A stretch of 64,000 nt of DNA from Photorhabdus caribbeanensis (GTDB lineage Bacteria > Pseudomonadota > Gammaproteobacteria > Enterobacterales > Enterobacteriaceae): positions 1 through 64,000 of the forward strand of contig NZ_RCWB01000022.1 of NCBI RefSeq assembly GCF_018448885.1, given 5' to 3'. Shown in pieces: positions 6,794 to 15,878 of this stretch (positions are counted from its first letter, which is position 1; each line of letters starts with the position of its first letter). The translations under genes were made by a program, and so were the position numbers. Below the pieces are notes generated by a model. That model was given only the letters and a program-made list of their open reading frames with translations. It ran no database searches and had not been told where the DNA came from.

Positions 6794-9681
6794 TGCATAA
6801 ACATTTTGTTCGCATAATTACTGTGATGTTCCTGCTTTTTTGGGGAACAGTAAGCTATGCGCAAACATCACAGTGGCAGCTACTGCAAGAGACAATTTAT
6901 AAAAGCGAAAATGATCATCGTCAGTATCAGGGAATCAGATTGGCAAACAATATGACGGTCTTGCTGGTATCTGATGAGAAGGCAACCAAATCTCTGGCAG
7001 CGGTAGCAATTCCGGTTGGTAGTATGGAAAACCCTGACAGCCAGCTTGGGCTTGCACATTATCTGGAACATATGGTTCTGATGGGATCTGAACGTTACCC
7101 GCAGTCAGGTGATTTATCGGAATTTTTGCAAAAGCATGGTGGTAGCTATAATGCCAGCACAGCCTCTTACCGCACGGCTTTTTACCTTGAAGTAGAAAAT
7201 GAGTCATTAGCTCAAGCTACAGATCGTCTGGCTGATGCACTGGCTGAGCCGTTACTTAATCCAGTGAATGCAGATCGGGAGCGAAACGCCGTTAATGCAG
7301 AGCTAACAATGGCGCGTTCTCGTGATGGGATGCGGGTGGCTCAAATACGGGCAGAAACCCTGAATCCTAAGCATCCCAATGCCCGTTTTTCTGGTGGTAA
7401 TCTAGAAACATTGAAAGATAAACCAGGGAGTAAATTACAGACAGAACTGGTGGATTTCTATCAGCGTTATTATTCTGCCAATCTGATGAAAGGAGTCATT
7501 TACGGTAATCAGCCTATCGATAAACTGACTCAAATTGCTGTTGATACTTTTGGTCGGATACCTGACAGAGAAGCGAGCGTGCCGCCGATTACTGTTCCGG
7601 CAGTAACGGAAAAAGAGAAAGGGATTATCATCCATTATGTTCCTGCCCAACCGCAAAAGGCGTTGCAATTGGAGTTCAGTATTGACAATAACAGCGCCGA
7701 TTTCCGCAGTAAAACCGATGAATATCTCGGTTATATGATTGGCAACCGTAGCCTGAATACATTATCAGATTGGCTACAAACTCAAGGGCTAGCAGAAAGT
7801 ATCAGTGCTGGTGCGGAGCCTATGATTGATCGTAACAAGGGTATCTATTTTATTTATGTAACGTTGACAGATAAAGGGCTTGCGCAACGGGATCAGGTTA
7901 TTGCGGCTATTTTTGCGTATATTAATTTGTTAAAACAAAAAGGCATCCAGAAAAGTTATTTTGATGAGATCGCGAAGGTTTTGAATCTGTCTTTCCGCTA
8001 TGGCTCCATTGTTCGTGATATGCATTATATCGAATGGTTATCGGATGCTATGTTGCGAGTTCCTGTTTCCAATGTACTTAATGCCGGTTATTTGGCTGAT
8101 AGCTATGACCCAGAAGCAATTGCCAACCGGCTTGCTGAGTTGACGCCTGAAAATGCAAGAATTTGGTATATCAGCCCAAAAGAGCCGCACGATAAACAGG
8201 CTTATTTTGTTCAGGCGCCTTATCAGGTTGATCGAATCACATCACAGCAACGGATGGAATGGCAGCAGTTAGAGGCGCGGATGAACTTTTCTTTGCCTGT
8301 GCCAAATCCTTATATTCCTGACGACTTGAAGCTGATAAAAGCAGGTAACAGTCAAAAACATCCAGAGATGATTTTTGAACAGCCGAATGTTCGTCTACTC
8401 TATATGCCGAGCCAATATTTTGCTGATGAGCCTAAGGCCAGTATTACGCTTGATTTACGTAATGCGGACAGTTTGGATAGCGCCCGTGAGCAGGTCACTT
8501 CCTCTTTGCTTGATTATTTAGCAGGGCTTTCCCTCGACCAGCTTAGTTATCAGGCTTCTGTTGCTGGAATGAATATTTTTACTAGTTCATCACAGGGACT
8601 GCAACTGGAAGTAAGTGGTTACACTCAAAATCTATCGGCGCTTTTAACCTCTTTAATCAGTAATTACATGGCGTTCACTCCAACAGAGGATCAACTGTCA
8701 CAAGCTAAGTCTTGGTATCGTGAGCAGATAGAGGTTTCTAATAACGCTAAAGCTTATGACATGGCTATGCAGCCGTTGAAGCGCCTTTCTGTGGTGCCTT
8801 ACACTGAGCAGTCCACTCGTTTAAAAGCGCTGGAAACTATCACGGTTCAGGATATTGTTACGTATCGTCATGAAATGATAAAAAATGCTGCTTTGCAAAT
8901 GATGATAATTGGCAACTTGACCGAACAACAGAGCAAAGTGATTGCTGAATCTGCCCATAACCAACTGGCGAATCAAGGAAATGACTGGTGGATTGGGAAT
9001 AAGGTGGTGATTGATAAAAATTACCCGGTTAATTTCCAGCGTGTTGGCAGCAGTACAGATGGTGCTTTAGCCGAGGTTTATATTCCGACGGGTTATAACC
9101 GTATAGAAGGTTATGTTTATTCCAGTTTGTTAAGTAATATGCTCCAGCCGTGGTTCTATGAGCAGTTAAGAACAGTAGAACAACTAGGGTATGCGGTGTT
9201 TGCTTTCAATACCAGTGTAGGGGAGCAGTGGGGATTGGGTTTCCTGCTACAAAGTAATAGTAAACAACCAAAATATTTGAATCAGCGTTATCGAGATTTC
9301 TATCAGAACGCCGGTAATAAATTGCAAGCAATGTCTCAAGCTGATTTTGAACAATACAAGAGTGCGCTGATTAATGAAAAACAGCAGCCGCCACAAACTT
9401 TCTATGCCGAAGTTGCCCGTTTCTCTAGTGATTTTAGCCGCAATAACTTTAGTTTTGATAGCAGAGATAAAATGCTTGAGATCCTAAAGAAAACCACACA
9501 GCAACAATTGATTAATTTCTATCGGAATGCGGTAATCAAACATCGAGGGCTGTCATTGATTTCACAAGTGATTGGTAAATCAGGAGGCTTGGATGGATAT
9601 GCGAAATTGAAAGGTTGGAAAACCTATCAGAATGTGACTGAATTTCAGAAACGGTTATCTGTTGAGGTAAGAGATCAGTGA
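6793..9681 (+). CDS. ptrA: Pitrilysin (protease III), periplasmic M16 metalloprotease
   Basis: A 962-residue insulinase-type zinc protease. Residues 1-23 are a Sec signal peptide (basic start, hydrophobic core TVMFLLFWGTVSYA), so the enzyme is periplasmic. The inverted zinc motif HxxEH is seen as H89-Y-L-E92-H93, with the third ligand in the ERNAVNAEL segment near residue 169. Pitrilysin degrades small polypeptides. The full length fits the two-half M16A architecture. It is wedged between recC and recB with overlaps on both sides (TAATG with recC, GTGA with recB), the conserved enterobacterial arrangement, although no functional link to RecBCD is established. Confidence 0.96.
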   Translation: MHKHFVRIITVMFLLFWGTVSYAQTSQWQLLQETIYKSENDHRQYQGIRLANNMTVLLVSDEKATKSLAAVAIPVGSMENPDSQLGLAHYLEHMVLMGSERYPQSGDLSEFLQKHGGSYNASTASYRTAFYLEVENESLAQATDRLADALAEPLLNPVNADRERNAVNAELTMARSRDGMRVAQIRAETLNPKHPNARFSGGNLETLKDKPGSKLQTELVDFYQRYYSANLMKGVIYGNQPIDKLTQIAVDTFGRIPDREASVPPITVPAVTEKEKGIIIHYVPAQPQKALQLEFSIDNNSADFRSKTDEYLGYMIGNRSLNTLSDWLQTQGLAESISAGAEPMIDRNKGIYFIYVTLTDKGLAQRDQVIAAIFAYINLLKQKGIQKSYFDEIAKVLNLSFRYGSIVRDMHYIEWLSDAMLRVPVSNVLNAGYLADSYDPEAIANRLAELTPENARIWYISPKEPHDKQAYFVQAPYQVDRITSQQRMEWQQLEARMNFSLPVPNPYIPDDLKLIKAGNSQKHPEMIFEQPNVRLLYMPSQYFADEPKASITLDLRNADSLDSAREQVTSSLLDYLAGLSLDQLSYQASVAGMNIFTSSSQGLQLEVSGYTQNLSALLTSLISNYMAFTPTEDQLSQAKSWYREQIEVSNNAKAYDMAMQPLKRLSVVPYTEQSTRLKALETITVQDIVTYRHEMIKNAALQMMIIGNLTEQQSKVIAESAHNQLANQGNDWWIGNKVVIDKNYPVNFQRVGSSTDGALAEVYIPTGYNRIEGYVYSSLLSNMLQPWFYEQLRTVEQLGYAVFAFNTSVGEQWGLGFLLQSNSKQPKYLNQRYRDFYQNAGNKLQAMSQADFEQYKSALINEKQQPPQTFYAEVARFSSDFSRNNFSFDSRDKMLEILKKTTQQQLINFYRNAVIKHRGLSLISQVIGKSGGLDGYAKLKGWKTYQNVTEFQKRLSVEVRDQ

Positions 9682-12600
9682 TCACAGAGATATCTGTTCA
9701 CAGGCTTAATGTATTAACTCTGCCGCTGAATGGTCAGCGGCTGATCGAAGCATCGGCCGGAACGGGTAAAACCTACACTATCGGCATCTTATATCTGCGT
9801 CTTCTGCTTGGGTTGGGGAAAGATGCCGCTTTTTCACGACCTTTGAGTGTAGAAGAAATTTTGGTAGTCACTTTTACTGAGGCAGCAACGAATGAGTTAC
9901 GTGGACGTATCCGTGAAAATATTCATAAACTTCGCCTTGCTTGTATTCGAAACGAAGTAGAAGATGCAGAGCCAGCCTATCAACAGCTATTGGATGAAAT
10001 CCCAGATAAAGGGCGGGCGGCTATCTGGTTACTGGCCGCAGAGCGGCAAATGGATGAAGCCGCGATTTATACTATTCATGGTTTTTGTCAGAGGATGTTG
10101 GCACATAATGCTTTTGAATCTGGGATCTTGTTTGAACAGACATTAATTCAAGATCAACAGCCATTAGAACGGCAGGGGTGTGCCGATTTCTGGCGGCGCC
10201 ACTGTTATCCATTGCCGTTATCAATGGCACAGGTAATCAGTCAGGAGTGGAGCGGGCCGGAAGCTCTGCTGGCTGAATTACACCCTTATTTACAAGGGGA
10301 TATGCCATATATTGTTAATGCGCCGGACAGTGATGAAACGTTGTTAAGTCGCCATGAAAAAATTATCCAGTTGATCAGTGATGTTAAATACCAATGGAAT
10401 GAAGTTGCTGGAGAGTTACACGATTTAATTGCGGGCTCTGGTGTTGATAAAAGAAGTTACAGTAGTAAGCACTTACCAAATTGGTTGAATAGCGTCACGG
10501 AATGGACTCAAGCGCCTACAGAGGATTATCTGTTGCCAAAAGCATTGGAAAAGTTCCGGCAGTCGGTGTTGGCAGAAAAGACAAAAAAAGGCGAGGTGCC
10601 TGAACATTCACTTTTTGTTGCGATAGATGATTTATATAAGCAACCACTTACTTTACGTGATTTGATTATCTCCAGGGCTATTATTGAGATTCGTCAATCA
10701 ATCGGTCAGGAAAAATTAACACGAGGTCAGATGGGGTTTGATGATTTACTTACCCGTCTTGATGATGCTTTGAAAGGTCCCGGCAGTGATTTGCTTGCTG
10801 AGACTATTCGTCGGCGCTACCCGATTGCGTTGATCGACGAATTTCAGGATACCGACCCACAGCAATACCGGATTTTTCATACTATCTATGGCACTCAACC
10901 TGAAAATGGATTGCTGTTTATTGGTGATCCCAAACAAGCTATTTATGCATTTCGCGGCGCAGATATTTTCACTTATATTCGTGCCCGTTCTCAGGTAAGT
11001 GCTCACTATACTCTGGAAACAAACTGGCGCTCTGCTTACTCAATGGTACAGGCAGTAAACAAACTGTTTATGCGTTCAGAAAATCCATTTTTGTTTGAAC
11101 AGATCCCTTTTATTGAAGTTTCTGCGGCAGAAAAAAACCGCGAACTCTCTTTTAGCTATGATGGTGAAGAACAGGCCGCACTGAATTTCTGGTTACAACC
11201 AGGAGAAGGTGTCTCTACTGGAGATTATGAACAAACGATGTCACGGCTCTGTGCTGCGCAAATTCGAGATTGGTTGCAGGCAGGTAGTGAAGGGCGGGCT
11301 TTATTACATAAAAGTGAAGGTTCCCGGCCTGTGACGGCGGCTGATATTACGGTTTTGGTACGTAGCAGAAAGGAAGCTACATTGATCCGTAATGCACTTA
11401 ACCTGTTATCTATTCCTTCTGTATTTCTTTCTAACCGAGAAAGTGTATTTGCTACCACGGAAGCCAAGGATATTCTCTGGTTACTGCAAGCGGTGTTATC
11501 ACCAGAAAAAGAACGGGTTTTGAGAAGTGCGTTGGCGAGTGGTTTATTTGGTCTAACTGCCCGGCAGATAGACAAGTTGAATCATGATGAAAAGACATGG
11601 GATCAATTAGTTGATGAATTTGATGGTTACTTTCGTTTATGGCAACGCCGTGGTGTGTTACCTATGTTACGAGCGGTAATCGCCAACCATCATATTGCTG
11701 AGAATTTGCTTGCCAGTTATGACGGTGAACGGCGTTTGACGGATGTGATGCATATTGGTGAGTTGTTGCAGGAAATATCTTTACAACTTGACAGTGAACA
11801 TGCAGTCACCCGCTGGCTAGCTCAGCAAATCTCTCATCCTGATCCACAATCTGAAAACCAGCAGATGCGGCTGGAAAGCGATCGTCATTTAGTACAAGTT
11901 TGTACTATCCATAAATCTAAAGGTCTGGAATATCCGCTGGTATGGTTGCCATTTATCTGTAATTTCAGGGAGCAGAAGCGGGCGATATATCATGATCGTA
12001 CAAGCTTTAATGCTTGCCTCGATATCTTTCCTGACGACGAGACGATTAAGCTGGCGGAACAAGAGCGATTGGCAGAGGATTTGCGTTTACTCTATGTCGC
12101 ATTGACGCGCTCTGTTTACCATTGCAGTGTCGGCGTGGCTCCGCTGATAAAAGGCAATAAGAAAAAGATCGGGGATACTGATCTGCATCAGTGTGCTCTG
12201 GGCTACCTGTTGCAAAAGGGAGTGAAAGGGGATGCTGATTTTCTGGCGACATCGCTTAAAGAATTGAGTGGGGATGGCATTGTTATATCATCAATTAATG
12301 AAACAGATGGTCATCCCTGGCAATCGCAAAGTAAAAATGATTTAGTCCTGTCGGCCAGGCAATTTAAACGCAGAGTCCAGGATGACTGGCGTATTACCAG
12401 TTATTCTGGTTTACGAAACTCTATGGTTCATCGTGGCAATGTTTCTGCTTATTTTGCTGGAGAAGAGTCTATTGACGTGATTGTTCAATCTATTGCGCCA
12501 AAGCTTGATGTTGATGCTAGTGGTGAAAGACAGTTAGCAGAACAACTTGAAATGACACCTCATACATTTCCTCGGGGAGCTTCCGCGGGGACTTTTTTAC

Positions 12601-13286
12601 ACGCTATTTTGGAAGAACTTAGTTTCAGCCAACGACCTGATGAGCAATGGTTGGCAGAACAACTGCAATCAGCCGGATTTGATGAACGATGGAGTGGGAC
12701 GTTACAGCAATGGATGACCGACATTTTTACCATTCCATTGAATGATGAAGGAGTGCAACTGGCAAAAATTCCGTTGCATCATCAACAGGATGAAATGCAG
12801 TTTTATCTGCCGGTTGAGCAACTTTTGCGATCTCAGACGTTGGATACACTGATGCGTCGTTATGATCCGATTTCTGCCCGTTGTCCCCAACTGGAATTTC
12901 AGCAGGTGAAAGGAATGCTGAAAGGGTTTATTGATTTGGTCTTCTGTTGGCAAGGCAAATTTTACGTGCTGGATTACAAATCAAACTGGTTGGGAGAGGA
13001 GAGCCAGTTTTATACTCAACAGGCAATGGAAATAGCCATGATTGAACATCGCTATGACCTGCAATATCAGCTTTATACACTGGCATTGCATCGTTATTTG
13101 CGTCACAGGCTGGCTAATTATGATTACCAACAACATTTCGGCGGCGTGATTTACCTGTTTCTGAGGGGAATAGATAAACAACAACCGGGGAATGGTATTT
13201 TCAATTGTCGGCCATCGGCTGAATTTGTTGATGCTTTGGATCTGCTTTTCAGTGGTCATGAACAGTCTGAAAAAGAGAAAAATTGA
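9678..13286 (+). CDS. recB: Exodeoxyribonuclease V subunit beta (RecB)
   Basis: A 1202-residue SF1 helicase-nuclease. Walker A is seen as ASAGTGKT at residues 25-32, motif II in LIDEFQDTDPQQYRIF, motif III in LFIGDPKQAIYAFRGAD, and motif VI in RLLYVALTRSVYHC. The C-terminal RecB-type nuclease domain carries GFIDLVF and LDYKSNWLG (about residue 1098), which supply the catalytic Asp and Lys. It starts at a GTG overlapping the ptrA stop and ends overlapping the recD ATG, so translation is probably coupled. It unwinds and degrades DNA ends until Chi and then loads RecA. Slightly longer than E. coli RecB (1180). Confidence 0.97.
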   Translation: MITEISVHRLNVLTLPLNGQRLIEASAGTGKTYTIGILYLRLLLGLGKDAAFSRPLSVEEILVVTFTEAATNELRGRIRENIHKLRLACIRNEVEDAEPAYQQLLDEIPDKGRAAIWLLAAERQMDEAAIYTIHGFCQRMLAHNAFESGILFEQTLIQDQQPLERQGCADFWRRHCYPLPLSMAQVISQEWSGPEALLAELHPYLQGDMPYIVNAPDSDETLLSRHEKIIQLISDVKYQWNEVAGELHDLIAGSGVDKRSYSSKHLPNWLNSVTEWTQAPTEDYLLPKALEKFRQSVLAEKTKKGEVPEHSLFVAIDDLYKQPLTLRDLIISRAIIEIRQSIGQEKLTRGQMGFDDLLTRLDDALKGPGSDLLAETIRRRYPIALIDEFQDTDPQQYRIFHTIYGTQPENGLLFIGDPKQAIYAFRGADIFTYIRARSQVSAHYTLETNWRSAYSMVQAVNKLFMRSENPFLFEQIPFIEVSAAEKNRELSFSYDGEEQAALNFWLQPGEGVSTGDYEQTMSRLCAAQIRDWLQAGSEGRALLHKSEGSRPVTAADITVLVRSRKEATLIRNALNLLSIPSVFLSNRESVFATTEAKDILWLLQAVLSPEKERVLRSALASGLFGLTARQIDKLNHDEKTWDQLVDEFDGYFRLWQRRGVLPMLRAVIANHHIAENLLASYDGERRLTDVMHIGELLQEISLQLDSEHAVTRWLAQQISHPDPQSENQQMRLESDRHLVQVCTIHKSKGLEYPLVWLPFICNFREQKRAIYHDRTSFNACLDIFPDDETIKLAEQERLAEDLRLLYVALTRSVYHCSVGVAPLIKGNKKKIGDTDLHQCALGYLLQKGVKGDADFLATSLKELSGDGIVISSINETDGHPWQSQSKNDLVLSARQFKRRVQDDWRITSYSGLRNSMVHRGNVSAYFAGEESIDVIVQSIAPKLDVDASGERQLAEQLEMTPHTFPRGASAGTFLHAILEELSFSQRPDEQWLAEQLQSAGFDERWSGTLQQWMTDIFTIPLNDEGVQLAKIPLHHQQDEMQFYLPVEQLLRSQTLDTLMRRYDPISARCPQLEFQQVKGMLKGFIDLVFCWQGKFYVLDYKSNWLGEESQFYTQQAMEIAMIEHRYDLQYQLYTLALHRYLRHRLANYDYQQHFGGVIYLFLRGIDKQQPGNGIFNCRPSAEFVDALDLLFSGHEQSEKEKN

Positions 13287-15139
13287 TGATTTCGTTATTA
13301 CAACAGGCAGTAAACCTCAGACTTTTGCGTTCATTGGACTTACAGTTTGCTCATGCATTGATTGAGGATAAAGATCCTATTTCGTTGTTGGTGATGGCGC
13401 TGTTGAGCGCTGAAACTGGTGCCGGGCATGTTTGCCTGCCGGTTAATCGGATAACGCCAGAATATTTTTTTGATGGGCGACATCGTGAATTTGCAGAGCA
13501 GTTGTGGCGGGTTGCGGGAAAACCAGATGAACAGAGTTTGCTGATAGCGCTGGAAAATTGTGCTGCGGTTAGTGATGGATTTCAACCAACGCCAGTGGTG
13601 CTTTCCCATGACCGGCTTTATTTGCAGAGAATGTGGCAAAGTGAATGTCAGGTGGCGGCTTTCTTTTCCGGCAATCAACCAACCGATAATATTCAGGAAC
13701 AGCAACTGAGAACTGTTTTGGATGAATTATTCATGCTGCCTGAGGAAACAATGGACTGGCAAAAGGTAGCTGCGGCTGTTGCGGTGACTAGCAGAATTTC
13801 AGTTATTTCTGGCGGACCGGGAACCGGAAAAACAACGACAGTTGCTAAATTGTTGGCTGCCTTAATCAAACTTCATCCTGATAAAAAGCAGGTTATCCAA
13901 CTGGCGGCTCCGACAGGAAAGGCGGCCGCCAGATTGACCGAATCTCTTAATAGTGCGGTCAGAAAACTGCCTCTGACGGAAGAACAGTTTGCATGTATGC
14001 CGGATCAGGCACAGACGATTCATCGCTTGCTAGGAGCGCAGCCTGATAGCCAGCGATTGCGCTATGATCGAGATAATCCACTGAATTTGGATGTGCTGGT
14101 GGTGGATGAAGCTTCAATGGTGGATTTACCCATGATGGCTAGGTTGATTGATGCATTGCCTCCGAAAGCAAAAATTGTTCTGCTTGGGGACCGTGATCAA
14201 TTGGCATCAGTGGAAGCAGGCGCGGTGTTGGGTGATATTTGCCGTTTTGCTGAACAGGGATACAGCATAACGAGGGCACAACAGCTAAGCAGATTAACAG
14301 GATGTCGGTTAGTTGCGGGTGATCAGCAAAATATCCCAGAGGTTCGTGAACGTTTGTGTCTTTTACGCAAAAGTTACCGCTTTAATGTAGATTCTGGAAT
14401 TGGTCAGTTGGCTGCGGCCGTTAATCAGGGGAAGAGTCGACAAGCTCTCTCTATTTTGCAGCAACCGTTGAAGGATATCTGTTTTTACCCATTGTCCGAC
14501 GATGAAGATTATCAGCGGTTGCTGACAGAAACGGTATCGGGTTATCACGCTTATTTGCAACTGGTGGCAAAGCAGGCACCGGCCAAAGCGATTTTAGATG
14601 AATTTAACCACTATCGTTTGTTGTGTGCGCTGAGAGAAGGACCGTTTGGCGTCAGTGGGCTTAACGAGCGTATAGAACAGCTATTACATCGTCAGGGGCT
14701 TATTCGTCGCCCTGTCGGGACTTTCAGTCGTGGTTATGCTGGCCGCCCCATCATGATATCGCGTAATGACAGCACACTGGGCCTGTTTAATGGTGATATC
14801 GGTATTATGCTCAGAGACGAAAATCATGAACTGCGAGCTTATTTTCAGTTGCCTGATGGACAGATTAAAGGAATCCAGCCAAGTCGTTTGCCACAACATG
14901 AAACTGCATATGTGATGACCGTACATAAATCACAGGGTTCAGAATTTGACCACACAGCTTTGGTATTGCCGACGCAGTTTGTGCCGGTTGTCAGCCGTGA
15001 ACTGGTCTACACAGCGATAACCCGGGCCAGAGAAAAACTAACTCTTTATGCACATGAAGCGGTATTGCGTCAGGCAATCCAGATGCCAACTCAAAGGCGA
15101 AGTGGATTAGCAGAACGGCTTAACTTACAGGTGGATTAA
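13283..15139 (+). CDS. recD: Exodeoxyribonuclease V subunit alpha (RecD)
   Basis: A 618-residue 5'-3' SF1B helicase, the fast motor of RecBCD. Walker A is GGPGTGKTTT (about residue 176), motif II is LVVDEASMVD, motif III includes LLGDRDQLASVEAG, and the C-terminal UvrD-like motifs include MTVHKSQGSEFDH and VYTAITRAREKL. The ATG overlaps the recB stop (ATGA). It is the last gene of the ppdA-recD cluster. Downstream lies the inserted secretion island rather than argA, which in E. coli is the direct convergent neighbour. Confidence 0.96.
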   Translation: MMISLLQQAVNLRLLRSLDLQFAHALIEDKDPISLLVMALLSAETGAGHVCLPVNRITPEYFFDGRHREFAEQLWRVAGKPDEQSLLIALENCAAVSDGFQPTPVVLSHDRLYLQRMWQSECQVAAFFSGNQPTDNIQEQQLRTVLDELFMLPEETMDWQKVAAAVAVTSRISVISGGPGTGKTTTVAKLLAALIKLHPDKKQVIQLAAPTGKAAARLTESLNSAVRKLPLTEEQFACMPDQAQTIHRLLGAQPDSQRLRYDRDNPLNLDVLVVDEASMVDLPMMARLIDALPPKAKIVLLGDRDQLASVEAGAVLGDICRFAEQGYSITRAQQLSRLTGCRLVAGDQQNIPEVRERLCLLRKSYRFNVDSGIGQLAAAVNQGKSRQALSILQQPLKDICFYPLSDDEDYQRLLTETVSGYHAYLQLVAKQAPAKAILDEFNHYRLLCALREGPFGVSGLNERIEQLLHRQGLIRRPVGTFSRGYAGRPIMISRNDSTLGLFNGDIGIMLRDENHELRAYFQLPDGQIKGIQPSRLPQHETAYVMTVHKSQGSEFDHTALVLPTQFVPVVSRELVYTAITRAREKLTLYAHEAVLRQAIQMPTQRRSGLAERLNLQVD

Positions 15140-15863
15140 CGTTTGCTCTGATAGACCGACTTGTGTAAAAAAATTTATATATTAATGATGTTGCCATATC
15201 TTCTCTGACATTTTTTTTGATCGTGATTTGTTCGGTTGTTGGATGGGCTTTTAAGCCCGACAATCAGATCATTAATGCCTTTAATGAGATTTCTGATTTG
15301 CCGTGCTGACTTCGGTAAATACGCCTTTTTGTTTTTGTAAAAAGTTATCGGTTAGGTGATTAAAAAATTCTCGTGCAGTGAACTAGAGATTACATTGACC
15401 TATACAAGATAAATGTATCTTAAACCTACCTATGCCAAATTTTTGTTATTTTTCAATTGAAATATCTTTTCTTAGTCCTTCATGTTGATTGATTGTGAGT
15501 CGCAATCGTTCAGTCAGCCATATCGAATAGTTTCATCGTGATGGCTATATACCGATCGATATCTTAATTTCACCGATTCAAAAGATTCAAAAATAGTTGC
15601 AATGACTGAATCAAATTGTTGATGTTTGTATTTTGTTATCAATGTAAACAACAAGATTATAAATTTAATAAATTTTAATATTATTGTGTGGTTAATGTCA
15701 CAGTTTGTGAATATATTAAATGAAATTTATTATTATTTGATGATATAAACGCCTAATTATATGAATTGTGATTTGTTTACTAAACGGATTGCGGATATGT
15801 CTGGATAGCTTGCTAGGGGTGAGATGAATATCCAGATTTTTGATTTAAGGATTAAGTTGTCTG
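15140..15863. other. AT-rich gap between recD and the type I secretion genes
   Basis: This 720-bp region has no credible gene. An imperfect hairpin at about 15236-15266 (GGGC, TTTTAA, GCCC within TTGT/ACAA arms) could help end the recD transcript, but it lacks a T tract. The second half is strongly AT-rich and must carry the promoter of the island; no clear -35/-10 pair stands out. High AT next to GC-richer genes is the typical look of a silenced, acquired locus, which is inference. Confidence 0.4.
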
Positions 15864-15878
15864 ATGCAGGATAATGAA